From Acidimicrobiales bacterium (GTDB taxonomy: Bacteria; Actinomycetota; Acidimicrobiia; Acidimicrobiales; Ilumatobacteraceae): a stretch of 34,316 nt of DNA. Where the stretch lies: contig JAURCL010000017.1 of assembly GCA_030828465.1 (NCBI GenBank), forward strand, positions 1 to 34,316, read 5' to 3'. Shown piece by piece: positions 8,282 to 15,770 of the stretch; the stretch's first letter is position 1, and the number at the start of each line of letters is the position of its first letter. A model generated the notes under the pieces. That model was given only the letters and a program-made list of their open reading frames with translations. It was not told the DNA's origin and ran no database searches. The position numbers were made by a program, and so were the translations under genes.

Positions 8282-9723
8282 GACCGCTCGGCGCTCAACA
8301 TCGAACGGCGAACCTTGCCGGCGTCGTCGCGGACCGGTTCGTCGACAAATTCGTAGGTGTCGGGACACTTGTATGACACGAGCCGCTCCCCCATGTGAAG
8401 CCGCATCTCCTCGACGGTGACACCATCGGGGGCGTCGATGACAGCATGAACCCGTTGGCCCAGGTCGTCATCGGCGATGCCGATGACAGCGCAGGACCGC
8501 ACGGCCGGATGCTCCTCGATCGCGGCTTCGACCTCGGCCGGGTAGATGTTGGCCCCACCGCGCAGGATCAAGTCCTTGCGCCGATCCGCGAGGTAGACGT
8601 AGCCCTCGGCGTCGAGCCAGCCGAGGTCGCCGATGCTCTCCCAGTCGCTGTCGCCAAGCCGTCGGGCGTCGGCTCCGAGATACCGGTAGGTGGAGTCCCG
8701 GCCGCCATCGGCCCGCATGAAGATCTCGCCTACTTCGCCGACATCAGCGTCGCTTCCGTCGTCGCGGACCGCTTTCATCTGCCCGGTGAACGGACGGCCG
8801 ACCGAGCCGCGATGCTCGAGCCACTCGCGGCCGGTGATCCAGGTGATCGACTGGACCTCGGTGCCGGCGTAGAGCTCGCAGAGCACATCGGGCCCGACCC
8901 AGTTGATCCACTCCTCTTTCAACCACGCGGGGCAGGGCGCGGCCATGTGCACGGCGATCTGAAGCGAGCTCATGTCGGCCGCGGCGCGGACCTCCTCGGG
9001 AAGCTTCCAGATGCGATTCATCATGGTCGGCACCAGATAGAGGTAGGACGGGCGATGCTCGGTGACGGCGGCGAGCACCTCTTCGGGGACGAAGCGCGGG
9101 AAGTTCACCACGTGGTTGCCACCGACGAGAGCCAGTGAGGAAATCGAGAACGGGGCGTTGTGATAGAGCACCCCAGGGATCACACAGCACGAGGTCGTCG
9201 GCAGGAAGAACCCGGGGGCGTCGGTGTCAAAGCGACCCGGCACCGAGGCGAGGATGATCTTCGGCCGGCCGGTGCTACCGCCCGAGGTGGGCGCCTTCCA
9301 GAACTCGGTGACGGCATCGGGCAGTTCGGAGTCGTCGATCGACAGGTCAGGTTCGAACCCGACCGGCACGCAGGAACGTCCGGGGACGCGTCCCTCATCG
9401 ACGCCGATCACGAGTCGTGAGTCGGCGAGTTCGACGATCTCCTCGAGTTCGCGCCCTGGCAACTTCGCGGATACTGGCTGGGGGGTGGCCCCGAGTTTCC
9501 ACAGCGCGAAGGCGGATTCGAAAAACGCGGTCGAGTTCGGAAGGGCGATGGTGCACAGATCTTCGGGCACAACTCCCATGGCGGCGAAGGCGCGAGCGAG
9601 GCGGTTCGTCCGCCGGTCGAACTCCAGCCACGACAATGTCGTGTCGCCGCAGGTGAGGGCGGGCTCGTGCGGGCGCTCAGCGGCGTGGAGCGAGATCGCC
9701 CGCGAGATTGAGAGTTCGGCCAT
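8278..9723 (-). CDS. AMP-binding acyl-CoA synthetase (class I adenylate-forming)
   Basis: The 481-residue protein carries the ordered motifs of acyl/aryl-CoA ligases. The phosphate loop TSGGSTGRPK is at residues 146-155 and ELYAGTE at 283-289. SIGDLGWLD lies near 363-371, and the hinge DRRKDLILRGGANIYPAEVE is at about 380-399. The catalytic lysine is Lys470 in DDAGKVRR near the C-terminus. It would activate a carboxylic acid with ATP and load it on CoA; it resembles bile-acid or medium-chain ligases but the substrate is unknown. A Gly replaces the first Ser-following residue of the usual TSGSTG loop. ATG 9723 is 6 nt after a TACGAT box, suggesting a leaderless mRNA. Its stop overlaps the GTG of the FAD oxidase (GTGA), so both are translated together. 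Confidence 0.88.
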   Translation of the reverse strand: MAELSISRAISLHAAERPHEPALTCGDTTLSWLEFDRRTNRLARAFAAMGVVPEDLCTIALPNSTAFFESAFALWKLGATPQPVSAKLPGRELEEIVELADSRLVIGVDEGRVPGRSCVPVGFEPDLSIDDSELPDAVTEFWKAPTSGGSTGRPKIILASVPGRFDTDAPGFFLPTTSCCVIPGVLYHNAPFSISSLALVGGNHVVNFPRFVPEEVLAAVTEHRPSYLYLVPTMMNRIWKLPEEVRAAADMSSLQIAVHMAAPCPAWLKEEWINWVGPDVLCELYAGTEVQSITWITGREWLEHRGSVGRPFTGQMKAVRDDGSDADVGEVGEIFMRADGGRDSTYRYLGADARRLGDSDWESIGDLGWLDAEGYVYLADRRKDLILRGGANIYPAEVEAAIEEHPAVRSCAVIGIADDDLGQRVHAVIDAPDGVTVEEMRLHMGERLVSYKCPDTYEFVDEPVRDDAGKVRRSMLSAERS

Positions 9724-9729
9724 CGCCGG

Positions 9730-9735
9730 ATCGTA
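9730..9735 (-). promoter_or_regulatory. -10 box for the acyl-CoA synthetase gene
   Basis: TACGAT on the minus strand ends 6 nt before ATG 9723, so transcription would begin at or next to the start codon. No convincing -35 box is seen. Confidence 0.45.
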
Positions 9736-9764
9736 GATCGACGCTCGGTAAGCGACGGGAGCCG

Positions 9765-9777
9765 GGTTGCCGCAACC
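9765..9777. repeat. Palindrome in the divergent ligase / NTF2-like intergenic region
   Basis: GGTTGC and GCAACC form a perfect 6-bp inverted repeat around a single C, 30 bp from the minus-strand -10 box and 8 bp before the plus-strand -10 box. It is a candidate operator for either divergent gene. Confidence 0.3.
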
Positions 9778-9784
9778 GGGTGGC

Positions 9785-9790
9785 TAGGTT
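9785..9790 (+). promoter_or_regulatory. -10 box for the NTF2-like gene
   Basis: TAGGTT ends 6 nt before ATG 9797, consistent with a leaderless transcript; no -35 box or Shine-Dalgarno is visible. Confidence 0.5.
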
Positions 9791-9796
9791 CCGCCC

Positions 9797-10165
9797 ATGG
9801 ACAGCGTCGACACCATCGCCGACCGACTCATCAGCGCGATCGAAGCAGGTGACCGGGAAGCTCTCGGTGCCCTCTACGCCGACGACGTGATGATCTGGCA
9901 CAACACCGACCAGGTCGAGATGACCAAGGAGCAGAATCTCGCGAGCCTCGACGCCCTGACCGCCATGACGACGGCGCGCCAGTTCAGCGATGTCCGCCGC
10001 TACACGATCGACAACGGATTCGTCCAACAGCACGTTCTGAACCTCGAGTGGGGTTCGGGTTCCGGCGCTCTTCCCGGCTGCGTCGTCGTGAAAGTGCGTG
10101 ATGGGCTCATCTCACGCATCGACGAGTATCTCGACGGTGCCACGATCGCGTCATTCGGCGCGTGA
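9797..10165 (+). CDS. SnoaL/NTF2-like family protein
   Basis: A 122-residue soluble protein with the pattern of the nuclear-transport-factor-2 / SnoaL fold. It has a helical start (IADRLISAIEAGDREALGALYADDVMIWHN), then alternating strands (FSDVRRYTIDNGFVQQHVLNLEW) and a closing segment (VVKVRDGLISRIDEYLD). Members are ketosteroid-isomerase-like enzymes or ligand-binding proteins; nothing here identifies a substrate. It is a single-gene unit, divergent from the acyl-CoA synthetase with 73 bp between, and convergent with the large lipoprotein gene 17 bp downstream. The shared divergent region with the ligase could mean a linked job, but that is speculative. Confidence 0.8.
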   Translation: MDSVDTIADRLISAIEAGDREALGALYADDVMIWHNTDQVEMTKEQNLASLDALTAMTTARQFSDVRRYTIDNGFVQQHVLNLEWGSGSGALPGCVVVKVRDGLISRIDEYLDGATIASFGA

Positions 10166-10182
10166 CCGCAGATCTGGTTCGC

Positions 10183-12687
10183 TCAGGACGTCGGAAGGAT
10201 CCCCATCACCTCTGACCGGTCGCTGGTGCGGATGAACTCCTCGAACTCATCGACATAGGTCCGGTAGTCCGCGCCGAAAGTCTGCTCGAAGTTCTCAGGG
10301 AACCGGGTGCCGTCCTGGGTGTTGATCCAGAAGTCGATCACTGCCTGCTCGCCCTCGTGATGGGCGACGTAGGCGACGAACCAGGCACCCACCTGATACC
10401 CGACCGCCCAGTCGCCGTCCCAGGTCACGTTGTAGAGCTCAGGTCCGTTCAAGTAGCGATCGATGACGTCCTCACCGGAGGGCCCATAGGGGGTCCAGAG
10501 TCCGCGTTGCATCTCGTTGTTGAGGTGCTCAAAGTCCCCGGTTGCTCGCGAGTAGTGCAGGTGGGAGAAGTAGACGGCGTTGCCCTCCATCCACCAGGGC
10601 TTGTGCTCGGTTCCGTCACCGCTGATCTTTCCTGAGATGTAGTAGGCGTCGTCGTGCTCCCAACTCTCGTACTCGACGAAGTTGGAGATCTGGAAGATGT
10701 GGAACATCTCATGCAGCGTCACGTAGGCGAGAGAGGTTCGGTCGTTGGCGTCGAACGAGTCGCTGATGAACAAGTAGCAGCAGGTCGGCCCCGGTGTTCC
10801 CGAGATCGACGATCCGACGGGCTCACCGTCGTGGGTGAGCAGGCAGATGTTGTCCGTGCAGTCGCCACGGTTGTTCGGATTGCATCGCGAGTTGAGGAAG
10901 GTGTCGGTGTAGAGGGTCGACATCAACGAGCAGTAGCGGTCCTCCAGGTCGTAGATGGTCTCGAGGTTGTTCCGGTCGTACTGCAAGACGATGATCGGAT
11001 ATAGGTCGTCCTGTACGAGACGCGGGTCGGAGAAGAAGTGCTCGACGGAGTAGTCGATGTAGGTGTTGAGGTACTCGAGCGTTTCATCGTCGACTGACGT
11101 GGCGGCGAGGATTCTGATCCCGTCGGTACGGGTCGCAGCGGGAGTGGTTCCTGAGTCGCTGTCCGTCCCGGCTGCACTCTCGTTCTCCGAACCCATCCCC
11201 TCGTCCTCTGAGCCACCGACGCCCGAGTCGATACCCCAAAAGTCGACGAGTTCGTCCAGCCGTTCGGTCGGGAAGAAGTCCTCGGGAGGCGACGGGTTGT
11301 CGCGCATGAACTTGTTGAACTGCTCGTACAGCTCGTCCTTGGTGAGCCCGAAGTGTTTGTCGAGGGCTCCCTCGAATCCGAGGGCCCAGACATCCTCGTG
11401 GAGACCAATGAACAGGGTCTCGAACGAGGTCAGGTATGCGAGGTAGAAGTTGAGGATCTCCATGTGGCCCGGGCAGATCCAGGTCTCGCGCATCTCGTCG
11501 AGGGCGCTGAACCCAGTGCACTCCTCCCATTCGTCACCCTCACCGCGGATCGCCCGACTCGCCGACTCGAACTTCTGGGTCATGTTGCAGTTCGTCTGCC
11601 ACGACACCCGCTCCCACAACGGCTGGCCCGGACCGTTGCCGTTCAGCCGGGGATCACCCGCACATGCCCCCTCCAAACCGAGGTCTTTGGTGATCTGCAG
11701 GTCGTCGAAAACGTCGCGCAGGAACAACGTGGGGAAGACCTGGGCCTGCCCTTCCACGAACCAGGCGGGCGAACCGGTGTGGTTCCTCCCTCCACAACAA
11801 TCGGCGGGCATTCCGAGGGAGCGACCGAGGGTGTGCGCGCCCTGCACGTGGTGGTAGTACTCGTGCACCCAACCGTTGATGGTGTTGTACATGAACACCT
11901 CAGGTCCGAAGTTCTCGACGTCCCACTCCCACATCGGGTCGGTCAGCGGATTCGGCTGATTGCAGAACGAGAAGTCGTTGTACCCATCCCATTGGCCGTC
12001 CCGACCGAAACCACTGAGACAGCTTCGCCGGTCGTAGACGAGATCGATCGAGGGCTCAACCGGCTGACCGTTGTTGTCGTAGAAGTAGCCGAACTGATCG
12101 AGGATCTCGAGGGCCTCGGCGTTGTCCCCCTCGACCTCGTAGGTGATGTGGATGTAGCGGTCGTATCCGCCCACGTAGTCGATGAGTTTCTGGTGCACAT
12201 CGGCGTGATACCGGCGGAGGTCATCGGGTATCTCGGCTGAGAAGAGGTAGCAGTGCTCCGGGTCGGACTTGGGCACATTCATGCCGATTCCGCGCTGCAC
12301 ATCGGCGATGGATGGGGCGTTCGCAGGTTCGACGATCACCCGCGGGCTGATGACGCAGTCGACATTGTCCGAGACGACAACGATCGGCTCACCGTCCAAC
12401 GAGAAACCACTACCCGAGTTCTGCCCCTCACCAGTCGCCTCGCCATCCGCGCCCCCGTCGTCAGATGGGTCCTGTTCCGCCGCGTCGGCGTCATCAGCGG
12501 GATTCTCCGGCGATGCCGGCTCGTCGCTGTCGGTCTCTCCGGTCTGATCAGCCGGTGGATCAGTTCCGGAATCCGCCTCATCGGAGATCGACGCGCTCGA
12601 GCAAGACACTCCGAGCACTCCCACGACGAGGAGCGCGAGGGCACGACGCGCTGCTCTGCCACGAACGAGCGAGTTGATGTCAAACAT
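10183..12687 (-). CDS. Secreted lipoprotein with two tandem gluzincin-like metallopeptidase domains
   Basis: An 834-residue protein. A basic N-terminus and hydrophobic helix lead to a lipobox-like LGVSC (Cys29). An Asp/Glu/Ser/Thr-rich tether follows at about 32-95. Domain 1 has HEYYH (275-279) and, 33 residues on, PAWFVEGQA with Glu312. A second acidic linker spans about 490-520. Domain 2 has HEMFH (659-663) and, 38 residues on, PWWMEGNA with Glu701. HEXXH plus a downstream Glu in a W..EG.A context is the zinc signature of gluzincins such as the peptidase MA family. Both halves also share a strand before the site (IDLVYDRRS and IIVLQYDRNN) and a closing FG-x-x-x-x-E(L/F)..F element. About 20 cysteines suggest disulfides outside the membrane. 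GGAAGG 9 nt upstream supports ATG 12687. The substrate is unknown. Confidence 0.82.
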   Translation of the reverse strand: MFDINSLVRGRAARRALALLVVGVLGVSCSSASISDEADSGTDPPADQTGETDSDEPASPENPADDADAAEQDPSDDGGADGEATGEGQNSGSGFSLDGEPIVVVSDNVDCVISPRVIVEPANAPSIADVQRGIGMNVPKSDPEHCYLFSAEIPDDLRRYHADVHQKLIDYVGGYDRYIHITYEVEGDNAEALEILDQFGYFYDNNGQPVEPSIDLVYDRRSCLSGFGRDGQWDGYNDFSFCNQPNPLTDPMWEWDVENFGPEVFMYNTINGWVHEYYHHVQGAHTLGRSLGMPADCCGGRNHTGSPAWFVEGQAQVFPTLFLRDVFDDLQITKDLGLEGACAGDPRLNGNGPGQPLWERVSWQTNCNMTQKFESASRAIRGEGDEWEECTGFSALDEMRETWICPGHMEILNFYLAYLTSFETLFIGLHEDVWALGFEGALDKHFGLTKDELYEQFNKFMRDNPSPPEDFFPTERLDELVDFWGIDSGVGGSEDEGMGSENESAAGTDSDSGTTPAATRTDGIRILAATSVDDETLEYLNTYIDYSVEHFFSDPRLVQDDLYPIIVLQYDRNNLETIYDLEDRYCSLMSTLYTDTFLNSRCNPNNRGDCTDNICLLTHDGEPVGSSISGTPGPTCCYLFISDSFDANDRTSLAYVTLHEMFHIFQISNFVEYESWEHDDAYYISGKISGDGTEHKPWWMEGNAVYFSHLHYSRATGDFEHLNNEMQRGLWTPYGPSGEDVIDRYLNGPELYNVTWDGDWAVGYQVGAWFVAYVAHHEGEQAVIDFWINTQDGTRFPENFEQTFGADYRTYVDEFEEFIRTSDRSEVMGILPTS

Positions 12688-12750
12688 GCGTGCAACCTTC
12701 CCACACGACCGGCGCCGACAACGGTCCCCCGGGAGGCCACCACAGCAGGG

Positions 12751-12775
12751 TTGCGAATTTGTTGCGAGGATTCGC
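12751..12775. repeat. Direct and inverted repeats upstream of the lipoprotein gene
   Basis: TTGCGA occurs at 12751-12756 and 12762-12767, 11 bp apart (one helical turn). GCGAAT (12753-12758) and ATTCGC (12770-12775) form an inverted repeat. They lie between the tRNA-Val 3' end and the start of the lipoprotein gene and may be a regulator site; the arms are short. Confidence 0.25.
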
Positions 12776-12789
12776 CGCAGCACTTTGAG

Positions 12790-12863
12790 TGGGCGCAGAG
12801 GGACTCGAACCCCCGACATCTTCCTTGTAAGGGAAGCGCTCTAGCCAACTGAGCTATGCGCCC
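12790..12863 (-). tRNA. tRNA-Val (anticodon UAC)
   Basis: A 74-nt cloverleaf on the minus strand. The acceptor arm GGGCGCA pairs with TGCGCCC and the discriminator is A. The D arm GCTC/GAGC and the anticodon stem CTTCC/GGAAG enclose the loop CTTACAA, which gives anticodon TAC (valine, GUA). The T arm is GGGGG-TTCGAGT-CCCTC with one G-U pair. CCA is not encoded, so it must be added after transcription. A minus-strand TAGCGT box ends 10 nt before the 5' end. Confidence 0.97.
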
Positions 12864-12907
12864 GGAACCGAGCACGCTACCGGCGAGCCAACGGGCACCG
12901 GATCGCG

Positions 12908-12917
12908 ACCCTAGGGT
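12908..12917. promoter_or_regulatory. Palindromic double -10 box between tRNA-Val and a small membrane protein
   Basis: ACCCTAGGGT is a perfect palindrome, so it reads TAGGGT on both strands with a shared central TA. On the plus strand TAGGGT (12912-12917) is 6 nt before GTG 12924. On the minus strand it could serve tRNA-Val about 40 nt downstream. Confidence 0.45.
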
Positions 12918-12923
12918 GGAGCC

Positions 12924-13193
12924 GTGCAGGCTCCCGTCGTGCTGGTCAACCGCGGATGCGCCTCAGCTGGGTGTCTGGTTGCGCTCATGCCGCTGCTCGC
13001 GCTCCTCGGGTTCGTCTGGGTGGTCGGCCTTGTTCTCGACGCCATCTTCCCCGGAGGCACGTCCTGGTGGGTGCAGGCGGCCGTCGCGGTCATCGGACTC
13101 AACCTCGTGCTCCGACTCCTCGCCCGGCGAGCGCGCCGTCGCCATGCAACAGCGCAGCGCGAAGGTGGACCACCCGGAGTGATCGATGTCTGA
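12924..13193 (+). CDS. Small membrane protein, unrecognised
   Basis: An 89-residue protein with two predicted membrane helices, about residues 13-42 (GCLVALMPLLALLGFVW onwards) and 49-66 (VQAAVAVIGLNLVLRLL). They are separated by a short loop with PGGTSWW and followed by a strongly basic stretch (ARRARRRH) that should stay in the cytoplasm. I do not recognise a family. Translation would start at GTG 12924, 6 nt after a TAGGGT box, with no ribosome site. Its last 8 nt overlap the start of the glyoxalase-fold gene, so the two form an operon. Confidence 0.68.
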   Translation: MQAPVVLVNRGCASAGCLVALMPLLALLGFVWVVGLVLDAIFPGGTSWWVQAAVAVIGLNLVLRLLARRARRRHATAQREGGPPGVIDV

Positions 13194-13551
13194 CCGACGC
13201 GCGACACCTCCGCCGATGCGGATCGACGCCGTCACCCTCGCCACCACCGACATGTCAGCCTCGATCGCCTTCTACGAGGCCCTCGACTTCGAGGTGTCCT
13301 TCGGCGGGCACGGCGCATCGTTCACCACCATGAGCGCCGGTGTTTGCCATGTGAACCTGACGCTCACCGGTTCCCCTGGGCCCTGGGGTCGGGTCATCTT
13401 CCATGTCGACGACGTCGACGCCCTGCACGAGCGAGCCGTTGAGGCCGGACTCAGCCCGCGCCATTCGCCCCGCGATGCCGATTGGGGTGAGCGGATGTTC
13501 GCGATTACCGACCCGAGCGGTCACGACCTGAGTTTCGCCCGGCCACTCTGA
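13186..13551 (+). CDS. Glyoxalase/bleomycin-resistance (VOC) family protein
   Basis: A 121-residue single VOC module. It opens with the strand MRIDAVTLATTDMSASIAFYEALDFEVSFGG, has a central HVDDVDALHERAVEAGL, and closes with FAITDPSGHDLSFARPL, the usual last strand of the fold. Family members bind a metal and act on small molecules or sequester drugs; the ligand is not evident. ATG 13186 overlaps the end of the small membrane protein gene. A second ATG ten codons on (MRIDAV) would also fit the domain boundary. It converges on the Nei glycosylase gene with a 3-nt gap. Confidence 0.85.
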   Translation: MSDRRATPPPMRIDAVTLATTDMSASIAFYEALDFEVSFGGHGASFTTMSAGVCHVNLTLTGSPGPWGRVIFHVDDVDALHERAVEAGLSPRHSPRDADWGERMFAITDPSGHDLSFARPL

Positions 13552-13554
13552 ACC

Positions 13555-14355
13555 TCAGCCCTGACACCTCGGACACCACCAGACCTTCCGACCCGCCAAC
13601 TCGCCCACGCGGATCGTCGATCGACACCGTCGACACGGGAGACCATCGCGCTTGTACACGTAGAGGCGGTCCCTCCCCGGAACATCGCGGTGCCGGTCCA
13701 CCCCGGCCTCCGACGGCTCGACGGTGACGATTCGACCGATGCGCTCCCCCACCCTCATCTGTTCGATCGCCAGGCGCCAGATGTCCCCGACGATCTCGAC
13801 CGGGACCTCGTTGGCCGGCGTGAAGGGGTCGATGCCGAGAATGAAGCAGAACTCAGCCCGGTAGACGTTGCCGATCCCCGACACCACCGCCTGATCGAGC
13901 AGCAATTGCGCGACCGGCACCCGACGGCGAGAGAAGGAGGCAACCAGTCGCCCCTCATCACCGGCTCGCACCGCGAGCGGATCGGGACCGATGCGCGCGA
14001 GCAGACGCTCCTCCTCATCGGCGTCGATCACCTCACATGCCGTCGGCCCCGACAGGTGCAAGGTGCCCGGCTCACCGCGCCAGCGCATCCTCGTGCCCTC
14101 CGTCGGCTCGGGTGCCTCCTTCGTGAACGTTCGGAAGCGACCGAAAAGGCCGAGATGCACGTGCACCGTGACACCCCCATCCCATCGGTGGAAGAGGTGC
14201 TTGCCGACCGCCTCCACACCATCGAGCGTCCGGCCGTCGACCATGGCGGCTCCGGAGTCGAAACGGCCCTGAGGTGAGTCGACTCGGAGACGATGCCCGC
14301 CGAACCGTCGGCCCTGCAGGCGGGCCGCCCGATGAAGGGTGTGCCCCTCAGGCAT
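13555..14355 (-). CDS. Fpg/Nei family DNA glycosylase / AP lyase
   Basis: A base-excision repair enzyme that removes oxidised bases and cuts the abasic strand. The 266-residue protein starts MPEGHTLHRAAR, with the catalytic Pro2 and Glu3 exposed after Met removal. It continues with GKHLFHRW and VHVHLGLFGRF, the helix-two-turn-helix region (LLLDQAVVSGIGNVYRAE), and a C-terminal zinc finger CRRC-x16-CPRC. The MPEGH start and overall pattern suggest an endonuclease VIII (Nei) type rather than MutM. ATG 14355 overlaps the end of the upstream inositol-phosphatase-family gene by 8 nt, so the pair is co-translated. Confidence 0.93.
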   Translation of the reverse strand: MPEGHTLHRAARLQGRRFGGHRLRVDSPQGRFDSGAAMVDGRTLDGVEAVGKHLFHRWDGGVTVHVHLGLFGRFRTFTKEAPEPTEGTRMRWRGEPGTLHLSGPTACEVIDADEEERLLARIGPDPLAVRAGDEGRLVASFSRRRVPVAQLLLDQAVVSGIGNVYRAEFCFILGIDPFTPANEVPVEIVGDIWRLAIEQMRVGERIGRIVTVEPSEAGVDRHRDVPGRDRLYVYKRDGLPCRRCRSTIRVGELAGRKVWWCPRCQG

Positions 14356-15142
14356 CGGCGCGGCGGTGTTCCAGAATCGCCTCGAGCAACTCCGGGGTTG
14401 CTGCCGCCACCGGGGTGCGGCGAGCCCGATGATCGAGGGTGAACAGATCACGGTCGTAGGCCTCAGCGATCGCCGCACCCGCCTCGAGACAAACGAGCAT
14501 CGACGCCGCGTAGTCCCACACGCCGTGACCACCGTTGTTCATGTCGCACCAGGCATCGGTGACACCGGACGCCACCAGGCAGAGGTCGGGAGCGGACGCC
14601 CCGAGGCAGCGGAACTGCGCCCAGCCGTAGTGATGACTCGGCAGGCCAGACATCGCCACCACCGACTTCGACAGTTGCGTCTGACCCGACGTCGAGATGC
14701 GCCGACCGTCGAGACTCGCCCCCTCACCAGCGACAGCCCGCCACCGTTGACCGGTCGCGTGATTCGCCACCAAGGCCACCTCCGCTCGCCCCTCCACCAT
14801 GAGGCACAACGCGGTCGCGAACCACGGCACGCCGCGAGAGGCATTCGTGGAGCCGTCAACCGGGTCGACGATCACCACCGGCGCCGCGGCATCACCGGTA
14901 ACGCCGCTCTCCTCGGAGAGCACCGCCATTCCAGCGGCACGGAGCACCTCGAGGCAGGCCTCGTCGGCAGCGACATCGAAGGCGTACTGACTATGGCGTT
15001 GCCCCGAAGGCCCCCAGTCGGTCGTGGCGGCGAGCACCTTGGCGACCGCATCGGCCGCGGTATCGAAGAGGTCGAGCACTTCATGGCGACCGTCGCCGAC
15101 ATGGAGCCCACCCTCATCAGGACGCTGACTGGAAGGGCTCAC
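14348..15142 (-). CDS. Inositol monophosphatase family protein
   Basis: A metal-dependent phosphatase of the IMPase/FBPase/CysQ fold, 264 residues. Metal-site motifs are SEESG (76-80), DPVDGSTN (93-100) and, near the C-terminus, VWDYAASMLVCLEAGA. Substrates in this family include inositol-1-phosphate, histidinol phosphate and PAP; the sequence alone does not decide. GTG 15142 is chosen because the family N-terminal helix begins about 20 residues later and a TACCGT box lies 8 nt upstream. It is divergent from an unrecognised gene with only 25 bp between, and its stop overlaps the Nei gene. Confidence 0.85.
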   Translation of the reverse strand: MSPSSQRPDEGGLHVGDGRHEVLDLFDTAADAVAKVLAATTDWGPSGQRHSQYAFDVAADEACLEVLRAAGMAVLSEESGVTGDAAAPVVIVDPVDGSTNASRGVPWFATALCLMVEGRAEVALVANHATGQRWRAVAGEGASLDGRRISTSGQTQLSKSVVAMSGLPSHHYGWAQFRCLGASAPDLCLVASGVTDAWCDMNNGGHGVWDYAASMLVCLEAGAAIAEAYDRDLFTLDHRARRTPVAAATPELLEAILEHRRADA

Positions 15143-15150
15143 AACGAACA

Positions 15151-15160
15151 ACGGTAGTGT
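15151..15160. promoter_or_regulatory. Overlapping divergent -10 boxes
   Basis: ACGGTAGTGT contains TAGTGT on the plus strand (15155-15160, 7 nt before GTG 15168) and TACCGT on the minus strand (15156-15151, 8 nt before GTG 15142). The two share the TA dinucleotide at 15155-15156, so one 25-bp gap appears to drive both genes. Confidence 0.5.
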
Positions 15161-15167
15161 CCGAGGC

Positions 15168-15737
15168 GTGGCAGTCATCGATGTGGCCGGCTTCGTCGCG
15201 GATATCAAGAGCCAGGCCATCGACACCGGATTCCACGTCCACGACGAACGGCACTTCGTCGAGACCTACTCGCTCCGCCAGCTCTGGGAGGTCGACCTGC
15301 ACCCAGAGGAGGCCTGCTCCGGTCCGATCGACCTGCACCTCTCACTTGATGTCGACCCGCGCGCGCTCCTCGGGTTCGAGGACGAGGTCCTCAAGATGGA
15401 TGACATGGAAGCCGACCCGCCGACCGGCTTCACCTTCCCACTCCTGTTCACGTGGACCCTGCCGCCCCTCCCCCGCCCACCTGATCTGCTCGTGCTCGCC
15501 ACCGAGATCGCCGGGGTCGGCGGCCCAGACCTGCCGGTCGAGGTGTCGGCCATCGATTCGTTCCCGAGCGTGACCGATGCCCCCGAACGCAGCCTCTCGA
15601 TGGTCGCTCGCCTCACCGTCGACCTGGCCGACGTCTACACCACCAACGACGACTCGATCGCGAAAAGCCTCGAGCGCTGCAAGCTCGTCAGCCTGTACCT
15701 GCTGGAGCGGGCCGATGCCTGGCTCGACGTTCCATAA
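15168..15737 (+). CDS. Conserved-looking hypothetical protein
   Basis: A 189-residue soluble, acidic protein that I do not recognise. It has no signal peptide or membrane helix. Visible features are an early IDVAGFVADIKSQAID segment, a proline-rich middle (TWTLPPLPRPPDLLVLATEI) and a helical end (LERCKLVSLYLLERADAWLD). Start GTG 15168 lies 7 nt after TAGTGT. It is followed after 33 nt by another unrecognised small gene, likely in the same transcript. Divergence from the IMPase gene through a shared promoter is the only functional hint. Confidence 0.7.
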   Translation: MAVIDVAGFVADIKSQAIDTGFHVHDERHFVETYSLRQLWEVDLHPEEACSGPIDLHLSLDVDPRALLGFEDEVLKMDDMEADPPTGFTFPLLFTWTLPPLPRPPDLLVLATEIAGVGGPDLPVEVSAIDSFPSVTDAPERSLSMVARLTVDLADVYTTNDDSIAKSLERCKLVSLYLLERADAWLDVP

Positions 15738-15770
15738 GCGACCAGAATCCACGATACGCAAGGGGGAACC

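Noticed and set aside
12688-12789. Possible terminator after tRNA-Val
   Set aside because: No stem followed by a T-run was found on the minus strand in this gap.
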